64,000 nucleotides of DNA. It comes from Adiantum capillus-veneris. Lineage: Eukaryota; Streptophyta; Polypodiopsida; Polypodiales; Pteridaceae. The stretch's first letter is position 1, and each line of letters opens with the position of its first letter. The notes under the pieces are model-generated. The model made no database searches. It saw nothing but the letters and a program-made list of their open reading frames with translations, and was not told where the DNA came from. Location of the stretch: contig CM043954.1 of NCBI GenBank assembly GCA_014529385.2, positions 95,931,247-95,995,246 of the forward strand. The letters are read 5' to 3'. The position numbers were made by a program, and so were the translations under genes. Below, in pieces: positions 31,312-42,697 of the stretch.

Positions 31312-31326
31312 GGTTCATATTTCTCC
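31312..31326 (-). repeat. Right terminal inverted repeat of the 10-kb element
   Basis: The reverse complement reads GGAGAAATATGAACC and pairs with 21283-21297. TA 31327-31328 follows. Confidence 0.72.
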
Positions 31327-31861
31327 TAATGCGTGTGCGTAACCTTGAGGACACGAAGGAAGCAAAGAATGAAGCCCTTCTTGCTAAAGCTAACAAAGTC
31401 AAAGTCTCCCCTACTGAGTCTATGGCCTCAAGGTTAGGATTGGGGGACTCCAATCCCATGGTGCACCGATGAGGACACCCTCAAAGAATCAATTACCAAG
31501 CTCAATGGCATCCTTCAACCAGTTAACATCAAGCCTAAAACTGTCGCTTGGATCAACGACACACATAGGCGCGTGCCACCTAGGCATTGTATTCTCACTT
31601 TCAAGGATAAAGAAGAGTGGATGAAGCTATTATGCCAATCTCACCTTCTCAAGGGAACAAAAATTTGGATTGCAAATGAACTTGGTTGTGAATCAACTCA
31701 AGATTAAAACAAGAAAACTCAATATGCATGAAGCTTGCAAACAAGGTAAATGGGCAATTCACCAAGGTGGTAAAGCCATCATCCAAGAATTTCAAACTTC
31801 TAAGCCAACTCTCCCTACAAGAGACCCCCCTAGGTTTTATTCTTTTCTTTTACCCTATTGA
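31327..31861 (+). pseudogene. LINE ORF1-like protein, C-terminal half, frameshifted
   Basis: It continues the coiled coil cut at 21282 (RNLEDTKEAKNEALLAKANK), reaches TGA near 31470, and resumes in another frame as an RRM-like segment: KPKTVAWINDTHRR, PPRHCILTFKDKEEWMKLL, LLKGTKIWIANELG. That pattern (R-P-R-x-I-x-V-x-F then L-K-G-t-x-I) is typical of LINE ORF1 RNA-binding domains. A final basic part (KTRKLNMHEACKQGKWAIHQ) is in a third frame. The 3' tail (31935-31972, GGTCATATTTGACCTC) also occurs inverted at about 59300. Confidence 0.7.
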
Positions 31862-31969
31862 TGGACTCTCAGTCCTTGACTGATATGTATCGATTGCCTT
31901 CACCAAGTAGAAAAGCGTTGTAATGTTTTGTTTTGGTTCCATAGGTCATATTTGACCTCTATGGATGAT

Positions 31970-31973
<4 letters not shown>

Positions 31974-32012
<39 letters not shown>

Positions 32013-32016
32013 TCTC
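31974..32016 (+). repeat. (CT)n microsatellite at the 3' end of the LINE remnant
   Basis: CT dinucleotides with one CCC interruption. Confidence 0.95.
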
Positions 32017-32039
32017 AAGATTATATGTGCATTTATTAA

Positions 32040-32546
32040 ACCAAAAGAAGAAACAAAATCCAAGATGAATTAATCATGATCATCATAGTGACATACAATT
32101 GATGTTAAAAAAGAAACCTTAACATTATGGTGCACACAAAAAAATCCAAGCCTATGTTGATGAAGTGGATATATTTTTAATTTGCCTTGCATTTCTATCC
32201 GACCATTTTTGGATCGATTCTTTACGCTGTCATTTGTTGCTCAATGCAAGGCTCTTGCACTTTATTGGCTCTCTTTCTCTTGAAGGATGGCATTTCCCTT
32301 TTGAGTGTGTTTCCAAACCCATCCTCTGAAGGATGGCGTGCTCAATGTATGTGTGCATGCATACCATGAAGGGCAAGAAGAGGATGAGCTCCATGTGGGT
32401 GGAGTACAGTGCAAAGTGAGTGCTAGCTCCTTATTATTTTATGTAATAAAATAATAAAGAATAAGTGGTTAGTCCATGTTCATGAGTGGCTCGAAAAAAG
32501 GCATCCACCTTGGGCAAAGGTACATACGGCCTTCAATCCCAACAAT
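32040..32546 (-). repeat. Probable 3' LTR of an older, decayed copia element
   Basis: On the minus strand a LTR-like start TGTTGGGATTGAAGG begins at 32546, directly after a polypurine stretch AAAGTGGGAGAT. Only this end can be placed. The rest holds no gene. Confidence 0.45.
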
Positions 32547-32829
32547 CTCCCACTTTAAGTGAATAAGTGGGTCCTACTAGCTAGACTACTAGTATGTACA
32601 AGAATATATAAGCGGAGACTCTCTCAATCTATTCCCACTAGTTTGCTCACTCGATTTGCATGCAACCGTGTTGGCTCTAGTGATAGGCGAGCATGTGTAT
32701 CCACACTAGAGTCTACCTGCAAATCCCACAAACATCCTTGTATGATCTACATAGCTCCTAAATGCAGCATGCTAGTTTCAATCATCATACGGTTGCTGAC
32801 AATACTCGCTACAAATTCTCCTACTGTAG
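32547..32829 (-). pseudogene. Remnant of older copia internal region, left of copia copy 2
   Basis: The minus-strand frame next to the insertion (VGEFVASIVSN) continues from LMYALLMSRLDLATT at 38375-38411 if copia copy 2 and one TGTAG are removed. Together they resemble the copia LMYA...TRPDIA..VG block, heavily mutated. Confidence 0.5.
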
Positions 32830-33021
32830 TGAAGGAGTACGAGCGGAAGTGCGGCGCGAGAGAGAGTGCGAGAAGAAGAGCACAACGATATGGTGAACTC
32901 GCTCTACTGTAATGTGTAGAGCATAGTGAGTTCTTATTAGGTTTTTACAAAAGAATATGTGTACATACCTGGCGGCCCGCCCACTTACCTGGGCGACCAC
33001 ATTGGGCTTTATACCCCAACA
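32830..33021 (-). repeat. 3' LTR of copia copy 2
   Basis: This 192-bp repeat pairs with 38178-38369 and contains GCGAGAGAGAGTGCGAG near its plus-strand start. Confidence 0.95.
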
Positions 33022-33110
33022 ACCTCCCACTGAAAGTCCAATGTGGTACTTTAAGTGTGAGAGAAGCTACTATACAAGCTAATATACAAGAGATGTAGAG
33101 AAGTGATGCA

Positions 33111-33521
33111 CTACCCTACACCTAGCTGCTTGCGAAAATGCGCAAAGCTCTCTGAGGGAAGTCCTTTTGTAAGTAGATCAGCAGGATTTTCTGTGGTTTG
33201 AACTTTGACAAACTGAAGTTGCTTATCCTCGAGCATTTCCCTGATGAAATGATACTTCACATCCACATGCTTTGTCTTTGAGTGATAAAGTGGATTGCGA
33301 GCCAATTGTATAGCACTTTGACTATCACAATATAACACAGGCATCTCTTCTTTGATTCCCAAATTTGTTACTAGTCGATTAAGCCAAATTGATTCTTTGC
33401 ATGCCTCTGATGCTGCAACATATTCAGCCTCTGTAGTAGACTGAGTAACACAATCTTGTAATCTAGAACGCCATGATACTGCTCCACCAGCCAATGTAAA
33501 GACATGCCCTGACGTAGACCT
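33111..33521 (-). pseudogene. Copia copy 2 RNase H domain after an in-frame stop
   Basis: The same frame as pol continues after TGA 33524-33522: RSTSGHVFTLAGGAVSWRSR, STTEAEYVAASEACKE, YCDSQSAIQLARN, KHVDVKYHFIREML, TENPADLLTKGL. The stop falls where other copia elements have Arg (YAGDLDNRRST-type), so a CGA-to-TGA change is the simplest cause. Confidence 0.92.
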
Positions 33522-36500
33522 TCAATTGTCTAAGTCACCTGCATAATCTGAGTTTGTAAAACCCTTTACACTTAGCTCCTGACTCCCATAGCATATACGC
33601 ATACTCTTTGTAGCTTTCAGGTATCTCAATATTCCTTTCACTGCCTCCCAATGTTTCTTGCCTGGGTTTGACATGTATCGACTTACTACTCCCACTGCAA
33701 ATGCAATGTCTGGGCGAGTAGCAATCATTGCATAAATCAAACTACCCACTGCAGACGCATATGGAATCTTATCCATTTCAGCCTGTTCTTCCTCAGACAC
33801 AGGACAATCTTGTTTGCTAAGTTTCACATATGGTGGCAATGGAACACTCAATGCCTTTCCCTTCTCCATATTGAAACGTTGCAAAACCTTGTCAATATAC
33901 TCTGTTTGAGATAACCAAATCAACTTCTTTGATCTGTCTCTCTCAATGCGCATACCAAGTATATGACTTGCCTCACCCATGTCTTTCATGTCAAACGATT
34001 TTTCCATCTTTGACTTCAAAGCTGAAATTTCTTCCAAGTGCTTGCCAGCAATCAACATGTCATCCACATACAAAATAAGGATCAGCCAACTGCCATCCTT
34101 AGCCTTCTTTGTATATAGACAGTGATCAAACTCACTACGTTTGTAGCCTTGAGAAAGCATAAACTTGTGGAATTTATGGTACCATGCCCTCGGTGATTCT
34201 TTTAAGCCATAAAGACTCTTTAACAACTGGCATACCCAATCTTCCTTGCCTTTCTCAACAAACCCTTCTGGCTGCTGCATGTAAATTTCCACATCTAAAT
34301 CACCATGCAAGAACGTTGCCTTGACATCCATTTGGTGCAACACCAAATCTAATATGGCAACCAATGCAAGAAAGCATCTCAATGTAGTCATCTTGACCAC
34401 CGGAGAGAAGACTTCATCAAAGTCAATGCCTTGTTCTTGCTTAAAGCCCTTGGCAACAAGCCTTGCTTTGTACTTTGGCTGACTATCATGAGTGGTGATC
34501 TTATACCTGTAAACCCATTTACAGGGTAGAGCCTTTTTTCCCCGTGGTAATTTAACTAGCTTCCATGTCTGGCTTTTATGCAGAGCTGTCATCTCTGACT
34601 GCATGGCCAATTGCCAATTCCCGGAGTCCTTCATTTGCACTGCTTCCTTGTAACATGAAGGCTCATTGCAATCAGTCAACATGACATAGTTCATAGATGG
34701 AACAAACCTATCAGAAGGTCGCGTGACACGTCCAGATCTACGCACAATAGGTGGCTCAGGCTCAGCCACAACCTGTGGTTCCAATCTATCCTGTCCTTGC
34801 TCCTGTTGAGCCCTGACATTTTGTCTTGCACGTGTAGGTCCATCTTCTTGGAAGACAACTCTTCTAATCTCCTCAACCCTCTCTGGTTTAGAATGATATT
34901 TGGATTCATTAAAGTGAACATCATTGCTTCGGACAACCGTTCTGGATTCGGGATCCCAAAGTCTGTACCCCATCTCACCAGAATTACCATAGCCTAGAAA
35001 GATGCACTTTCTACTCTTTGGCTCAAGTTTGTTCCTAAATTCCTTTGGAACGTGAGTATATGCCTCACAGCCAAAGACTCTGAGATGCTTGTATGAGGGC
35101 ATTTTGCCTGACCATACCATCTCTGGCACTGAATCCTTCTGCAAAACCTTGCTAGGAGATCTATTTACAAGATGAACAGTTGTTGATACAGCTTCAGCAC
35201 AAAACCCATTTGGCAGCTGTGCATTAGACAACATACTTCTGACCTTCTCTTGTATGGTACTATTCATCCTCTCAGCAACACCATTTTGAGGAGGATTGTA
35301 AGGAGCAGTAAGTTCACGTTTTATACCTTTTGACTCACAAAAGTCCTGAAAGGCCTTTGAAACATACTCTCTACCATTGTCAGTGCATAAGCATTTAAGC
35401 TTCTTGCCACTCTGATTCTCCACAAGTGTCACAAACGTTTTGAAAACACTAAACGCTTCATCCTTGTGCTTGAGAAAGTAAACCCATACTTTCCTCAAGT
35501 AATCATCTATAAATGTCATAAAGTAAGAAGCTCCCCCTAGAGATAGGTTAGGCATAGGTCCACACAAATCACTATGAACAAGTGCCAACTGTGTATCTCT
35601 TCTACTGCTTCTATGCTTATGTGGCTGTTGTGTTTGCTTACCATACAGACAATGTTCACAGAATTCAAAATCACTAAATGAAAAGCCAAGCAAATAACCA
35701 GAACGAGACAAGATTTCCATTCCCTTCTTGGACATATGTCCTAACCGGCTATGCCACAAAGAAACGTTCGGCTGCTCGGTTACATTGATTACATTTTTAG
35801 AGACATTTGATACATAAATCATGTAAAGTCCTCCAGACTTTACTCCATGTGCTACTGTCATAGAACCCTTGGATATCTTCCACATGTTCTGTCCAAAAGT
35901 GGTGACGTAGCCAGCATCATCAAGTAAACCTGTGCTGATCAAGCTCTTTGTAATTGCGGGAACATGTCTCACATTCTTCAGCGTGAAAGAAGATCCATTC
36001 TGAAACTTCAATTGAACATCTCCAACACCTAAGATCTCACATGTCTGCCCATTGCCTAGCCGAACATGATCTTTAGTGGTCACATAAGAAGTAAACCACT
36101 CCTTGTTTGGAGACACATGAAGTGATGCCCCTGAGTCTATAATCCAGTCACTCAGTGAATTTCCATCAGATGTTGTAAGAAGAGTTGAGTCCATTGTATT
36201 CTTCAAGAAGTAGATGTCTCCTGACACTAGACTGTCATCCTCTGCAACAGTGTTTGTCACATTTATTTCTTGAATTTTCACTGAGGACTTGTTCTTCTCA
36301 CCATGGTCTTCAGCTTTCTCTTTGCCTTTTTCTGCTTTCCATTCTCTGCAGTCTCTTTTCATGTGACCCTTCTTGCCACAATGGTAGCATTCTATGTCAC
36401 TCTTGCCTTTAGCACTGCGGGACTTGCTACGAGACTGATTCCTCTTTCCACCTTTGTACTTTTCTTTGGTCCTTCCCCTGACAACTAAGGTTGTTCCTTT

Positions 36501-37091
36501 GCCTTTGTCCATTGTCTTTCTATTGGTTTCTTCAGTAAGCAGACTTCCTTCTACACCTGCTATGTTCAAACCATCTGGAGGTGCAGAATTACTCAAAGCT
36601 GTGCGAAAAGTGTCCCAACTTTCCGGCAATGTGATCAACAGGAACATAGCTCTAACAGGTTCATCAAACTTGACACCTTGAGCTGACAACTGACTATAGA
36701 TTGTGTTGAATTCATTCAAATGATTGGACATAGGTGTCCCTTCTTTCATCTTCAAGTCAACAAGCTTCGTAAGCCAGTATACCTGTGAAGCTGCACTCTG
36801 CTTCTCATAAAGATCACTAAGCTTTAACCATGCTTGATAAGCCGACATCTCGCCTGCTACATTGAAGTAAACTCTTTCTACCAAAGTCAGCATAATGGTA
36901 GAAAGTGCCAATTCATCCATTTCGCTCCATTCATCTTCGTCCATATCTTCTGGTTTTATCCCCTTGAGCTTTATAGGTTTTATCTGCTTCTTTTGTACCA
37001 ACACGTGCCAAATCTGCTTCTTCCACAATGGGAAATTGGTTCCATCCATCTTCTTGATATTGTAAAGAGAAGTGTCCTGTGATCCAGCCAT
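33522..37091 (-). CDS. Copia copy 2 Gag-Pol polyprotein, 1189 residues
   Basis: Gag-like N-terminus (MAGSQDTSLYNIKKMDGTNF), CCHC knuckle CYHCGKKGHMKRDC, aspartic protease WIIDSGASLHVSP, GAG-pre-integrase LWHSRLGHMSKKGM, integrase with Asp in FIDDYLRKVW, Asp in CTDNGREY and Glu in NGVAERMNST, RT with QMDVKATFLHGDL and LYVDDMLIAGK, then VGSLIYAMIATRPDIAFAVG and the start of RNase H to GDLDN. All key catalytic residues except RNase H are in one open frame. It would make the element's capsid and enzymes in the cytoplasm; the nonsense codon removes most of RNase H. Confidence 0.96.
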   Translation of the reverse strand: MAGSQDTSLYNIKKMDGTNFPLWKKQIWHVLVQKKQIKPIKLKGIKPEDMDEDEWSEMDELALSTIMLTLVERVYFNVAGEMSAYQAWLKLSDLYEKQSAASQVYWLTKLVDLKMKEGTPMSNHLNEFNTIYSQLSAQGVKFDEPVRAMFLLITLPESWDTFRTALSNSAPPDGLNIAGVEGSLLTEETNRKTMDKGKGTTLVVRGRTKEKYKGGKRNQSRSKSRSAKGKSDIECYHCGKKGHMKRDCREWKAEKGKEKAEDHGEKNKSSVKIQEINVTNTVAEDDSLVSGDIYFLKNTMDSTLLTTSDGNSLSDWIIDSGASLHVSPNKEWFTSYVTTKDHVRLGNGQTCEILGVGDVQLKFQNGSSFTLKNVRHVPAITKSLISTGLLDDAGYVTTFGQNMWKISKGSMTVAHGVKSGGLYMIYVSNVSKNVINVTEQPNVSLWHSRLGHMSKKGMEILSRSGYLLGFSFSDFEFCEHCLYGKQTQQPHKHRSSRRDTQLALVHSDLCGPMPNLSLGGASYFMTFIDDYLRKVWVYFLKHKDEAFSVFKTFVTLVENQSGKKLKCLCTDNGREYVSKAFQDFCESKGIKRELTAPYNPPQNGVAERMNSTIQEKVRSMLSNAQLPNGFCAEAVSTTVHLVNRSPSKVLQKDSVPEMVWSGKMPSYKHLRVFGCEAYTHVPKEFRNKLEPKSRKCIFLGYGNSGEMGYRLWDPESRTVVRSNDVHFNESKYHSKPERVEEIRRVVFQEDGPTRARQNVRAQQEQGQDRLEPQVVAEPEPPIVRRSGRVTRPSDRFVPSMNYVMLTDCNEPSCYKEAVQMKDSGNWQLAMQSEMTALHKSQTWKLVKLPRGKKALPCKWVYRYKITTHDSQPKYKARLVAKGFKQEQGIDFDEVFSPVVKMTTLRCFLALVAILDLVLHQMDVKATFLHGDLDVEIYMQQPEGFVEKGKEDWVCQLLKSLYGLKESPRAWYHKFHKFMLSQGYKRSEFDHCLYTKKAKDGSWLILILYVDDMLIAGKHLEEISALKSKMEKSFDMKDMGEASHILGMRIERDRSKKLIWLSQTEYIDKVLQRFNMEKGKALSVPLPPYVKLSKQDCPVSEEEQAEMDKIPYASAVGSLIYAMIATRPDIAFAVGVVSRYMSNPGKKHWEAVKGILRYLKATKSMRICYGSQELSVKGFTNSDYAGDLDN

Positions 37092-38163
37092 AGCTACGCT
37101 TCACAGTGGTTTACTTTCCTGGGAAAAATTTGGCAGAGTTTCCCCTGTAAACTGACCTCTGAACCAATATCAACCTGTCAAATGAACCAAGAAAGCTTCA
37201 GATTCTGCAGAAATTTTGGCAGAGTCTCCTTTGTAAAATGGCTCTGGTGTACTCAAAAACAGACCAAAAAACAGCTCAAAAAACACTGTCTCTCTGACAC
37301 TGTAAGCTGCGGCTAAACCTGTACTGTCTCTCACTGTCCTGTCACTGTCCTGTAAGCATAGACTGTGACAATGCCTCAATGGCAGTAAAGCAAAGATGCA
37401 ATCCCAACTGTCTAACTCACAGTCAATACATCCTAGCTGCCTATCTAAGGGTGCTCGAGGGATCGCTCCAAGACCTGTATCACCGAAAGGATCTCAACAT
37501 TCGAGAATCCCCCAACTCAATAAAACCTCACTCGACCCTCAACAAAGGCTGCAGTAAATCTGACAGTACATAGACTTCCCACAAAGTCATACATCCACAA
37601 ATTTCCCACTGTATGCTGTAACCGCTGTGGCGGTTGTTTGTTGCTTGACTCACAGCCAGCAAACCCTCAACAGACATACATCATCTCTGACAATACATCC
37701 CATGTGGAAGTACCTGCAATGTCAGGATGAAATCTGGAATATCAAGCAGCAAACACAAGCTACCTTATGAACTAGTGGATGTCGCCTACAGACTGTGTGT
37801 AGATGCGCCCGTGTCGTATGTGACACGCCTCCAAGAACTGTGAGCCGTCCTTCGATGTGTAGACAGCCACAAATCAACACTCTGGGAGTGCTATATCCTC
37901 AGCACCTGCAGTCGTAGGCCGAAAACCCCAAATTTGCAGAGTCGGATCTGCACCCGTCGAGACCACGTAGTCGAAAATGGCCTGCGCAGAGCTTTGTCGA
38001 AGCCGAACGGTGGCCGAGTTGACCTCAGAATGAAATTCTGACAACACCGAGGCCTTCCGGTTCTCCCACGAGATTTGGGGCCGTGTCTTCGCCTGTCGAA
38101 TTTCACTCCAATCTGAGCTGGTGACTCTAGCCTCCTGCAGTGCTGCCCCGAGCCTCGATCTGA
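37092..38163 (-). other. Long leader of copia copy 2 with a small open frame
   Basis: About 1.07 kb separate the gag ATG from the primer site. On the minus strand a frame of about 100 codons starts beside the primer site (38188-37874; VTSSDWSEIRQAKTRPQISW ... QIWGFRPTTAGAEDIALPEC). Other copia elements have much shorter leaders. The frame may be captured sequence or chance. Confidence 0.5.
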
Positions 38164-38177
38164 GCTCTGATACCAGT

Positions 38178-38369
38178 TGAAGGAGCACGAGCGGAAGTGC
38201 GACGCGAGAGAGAGTGCGAGAAGAAGAGCACGACGATATGGTGAACTCGCTCTACTGTAATGTGTAGAGCATAGTGAGTTCTTCTTAGGTTTTTACAAAA
38301 GAATATGTGTACATACCTGGCGGCCCGCCCACTTACTTGGGCGACCACATTGGACTTTATACCCCAACA
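38178..38369 (-). repeat. 5' LTR of copia copy 2
   Basis: Partner of 32830-33021; followed by the TGTAG duplication. Confidence 0.95.
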
Positions 38370-38374
38370 TGTAG

Positions 38375-38640
38375 TTGCTAGGTCAAGCCTCGACATTAGT
38401 AGGGCATACATAAGATGCCCAAATTCTTAAAAAATCTAGGCAATCCTAGCTACACTAGCCTCCTCAATGCTATCTACATGCACTGCATCATCAAGATTGC
38501 TCATCACATATGGATGTGTCATCGCTGACATTAGGATGGCTATGTCTCTGTCATCCACAAGTGGAAGTATTTGTCTTGGCACCTCATCCACCTCAAGCAT
38601 GAGTATATCAAAGAACACCATGTTTGTCATCTCTACCTGT
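38375..38640 (-). pseudogene. Remnant of older copia internal region, right of copia copy 2
   Basis: The minus strand encodes LMYALLMSRLDLATT next to the insertion and, upstream in another frame, FFDILMLEVDEVPRQILPLV and MSNLDDAVHVDSIEEASVAR. Heavily decayed. Confidence 0.4.
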
Positions 38641-39715
38641 GTTTCTAAGGAGCATATTGCTCTACCTCAGTCTGCACAAACCTCAAAGGGACCACTATAT
38701 ATGTAAAACATATATATCATATGCGTTCAAGGAATATTCATAAAACCCCTTAGCTATGATTTATTCACCAACAAAAGGGACCTTTTTCCTATTCAACTGT
38801 AAGAAAAAAATCATGCTTCTTTTTTCAACACCCTTCTATATGTAAAATGTGAGAAAATATTGAATAAAATAATCCCTTCTTTTGAACCCACGTGATAGGA
38901 TTTTTTTTTAATTAGTGACACCCCCCCCAGGTACAAACTCTAATGACACCTATTGTGTCTCACTAGGGCATTATCATTCTACCTCTACCTCTACAGAGTC
39001 TACGGACATGTCCTACACAACTAAAAGCTCTTTTTCCTAAGAATATTAGAGCTCACTCCTGAATGAGACATGTCACGTATTTCTCATCACATGCCAGCAA
39101 CAAAATCAAGACTATGTCATCCCAAACCTCAGATACATGCATAGGATAGACCAAGCCACTTTGGATCTGGATATACTGCTCTCTAAACAATATTTGACAT
39201 CCACAATCTTCTAATTATCTCACTACGATCAAACTCTATTTCAGATGAGAAATATAACTCACATCTAGAAGTGTATATGATGCACCACTAGGAAATGATA
39301 TACGTACATCTGCTCCTCCTGTAATGTCAAACCCCAAACCATCAGCCAAGTGATCTCAACCAAGACTCCCACTAGAGAATGTGCTAAATCAACCACAACA
39401 TGGTGTGATATGGAAAACTACATCCTCGTCCTACTAGTAACCAACAGGAAGAAATGTCACCTATGCCAGACATATAAGCAAGAGGAACATTAGAGACAAA
39501 CAAGACATCACATCATTGGCATACTCAACCACCTCTCTATCATGTGCCTATACCAGCTCTGCATCTCACATACATCATTGTCGTTGCCTCATACATCAAA
39601 AGCAATGATGCATAATGTGTCATGTGTGACCACAATGCCAACAACACAAGTATCAACATAAACAAGAGCTCCATCTCTAATTCAAGAGTTATCTATGTAG
39701 ACTTTGAAACATCAC
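38641..39715. other. Non-coding; probable decayed retroelement
   Basis: No supported gene or repeat beyond short homopolymers was seen. Confidence 0.4.
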
Positions 39716-39895
39716 ACATATGTGCTAGATGGATGTCGAGAAACCAAGATCTACATATGCATAAAAAGTTTATAGCGATAAAACCAAAACTCTGTCGAGA
39801 AATCTACATATGTGCTAGATGGATGTTGAGAAACCAAGATCTACATATGCATAAAAAGTTTATAGCGATAAAACCAAAACTGTGTCGAGAAATCC
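39716..39895 (+). repeat. Two tandem copies of a 90-bp unit
   Basis: Copies begin ACATATGTGCTAGATGG (39716 and 39806) and differ at very few positions. Because 90 is divisible by three the plus-strand frame is kept, giving ICARWM(S/L)RNQDLHMHKKF twice. It is probably not a protein repeat. Confidence 0.9.
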
Positions 39896-40036
39896 TGGAA
39901 GAAATCGACAAAGTCTGCCTTGTATACAAAGAAAAATCTCAATCAAAATCTCAGCCATAAATTGCATCAAAGATGCCAAAGTGGGAGATCACTTCAAACA
40001 CTACACAATCATAACCTCACATGAGAGGCAATTGCC

Positions 40037-40560
40037 CATGAATTGACGCACCCATGTGTAGCCGCCCATGTGTAGATGAATCCACCTAAAACTCGGCCAC
40101 CGACCGTTGAACGGCGGCCAACGACCATTGACTACCAGCCATCAGCCATGTTTGATCACTTTTTGATCTCTAGATGGCCATGATATTCTAGCAAAAAGGA
40201 ATATTTTGGTGAGCTAAAAATTACAAGGGCAAATCAGGCTCCATTAACAATCTCCCACTTGGAGACTGATCTCCACCAAACGTGTGACGGCTTTCCGTTA
40301 TGGCTTCTTATCCTTGAATACCAATTAAAGATGAGCAAAATCTTAACTTCTCCTTGTTAACCACTTTTGTATACATATATGTAGGATTCTGGCTTGTGTG
40401 TACCTTTCCAAGCTTTAGTTGTCTCTCTTCCAAAGAGTACGTATGAAGTGATACCTCACTTCTATATGTTTTGTCCTTGAGTGAAAGGCTAAATTATTTG
40501 CAAGGTGAATGGTGCTTTAACTACAATTGTACAAGACACAATTGTCTTGCTTAAATCCTG
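40037..40560 (-). pseudogene. Decayed relative of copia copy 1: LTR end plus RNase H end
   Basis: The stretch follows the same order as 5665-6470: a LTR-like part with GGCCACCGACCG-type units and GGAATATT, CAGGCTCCATTAACA as LTR end, then TCTCCCACTTGGAGACTGATC and RNase H-coding DNA (minus strand). Many substitutions and indels remove the frame. Confidence 0.85.
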
Positions 40561-40983
40561 TCATAAAATCTAATATCTAACTTTACCCAAATGATTTTCT
40601 CATGTTAAAGAGATCATTTAATATGGGGAAATAAAAGGGAAACAAGAGCTAGAATATAGATATGAGTTTTTAAGCGAAGCTCAACATAGGGCCAAAAGGA
40701 GATGGTTCCATCTCAGCAAGGGCTCACAAGGAGTTGGTCTATTGAAGAACAATGCTTGCATAATGGAACTTGGAAGACCTTAGGGTTGGCTTCATTAAAG
40801 ACCTCCAATGGTTGGTATAAAAGTCCCTAAACCTTAGGTTAAAGCTAGGCATATGCTTGAGGTGCTTGATAATTAAAAGTGCATGAGATGCTTGAAAACT
40901 AAGGTGCATGCCTAAGGGTAGGCATGTGCTTGAAGTCAAATCCAATCCCTACAAGGAGGGGGCGAGCCCTTGAGGCTAGGGGC

Positions 40984-40984
<1 letters not shown>
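40561..40984. other. Non-coding; nothing recognised
   Basis: No supported gene was seen. Two short related phrases (GGTGCATGCCTAAGGG, GGTAGGCATGTGCTTG) occur near 40905. Confidence 0.4.

Positions 40985-41027
<43 letters not shown>
40985..41027 (+). repeat. (AG)n microsatellite
   Basis: About 42 bp of AG. Confidence 0.95.

Positions 41028-42697
<1,670 letters not shown>

Larger units (their letters stand above)
21283..31326. mobile_element. 10-kb DNA transposon-like element carrying a histone H3 variant gene
   Basis: The left end GGAAAAATATGAACC (21283-21297) matches the reverse complement of the right end GGAGAAATATGAACC (31312-31326) at 14 of 15 positions. A further subterminal block, GGGATTAAGG(T/C)TAAT, is shared in inverted orientation (about 21314 and 31280). 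TA flanks both sides. Removing 21283-31326 plus one TA restores the reading frame of a LINE ORF1-like gene. Inside are two rightward genes (22062-23324, 23648-25224), a block of palindromic 502-bp repeats, and two leftward genes (H3-like 27627-26731, transposase-like 30712-27936). Superfamily is unknown: a TA duplication occurs in Tc1/mariner, but the protein does not look like that family. Single-copy evidence only; ends need a second copy to confirm. Confidence 0.75.
32830..38369 (-). mobile_element. Ty1/copia LTR retrotransposon (copy 2), short LTRs, minus strand
   Basis: LTRs of 192 bp (32830-33021 and 38178-38369) begin TGAAGGAG and end CCCCAACA, with target duplication TGTAG (32825-32829 and 38370-38374). 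By eye six substitutions separate the LTRs, about 3%, so it is older than copy 1. The primer site (minus TGGTATCAGAGC) is at 38164-38175 and a polypurine tract (CAGTGGGAGGT, minus) abuts the left LTR. The 1.09-kb leader between primer site and gag is long. Pol is intact except for one nonsense codon. Confidence 0.95.

Noticed and set aside
21283..31326. Classification as Tc1/mariner from the TA flank
   Set aside because: A 2-bp TA flank is weak evidence and the transposase-like protein lacks the DD34D/E helix-turn-helix layout of that family.
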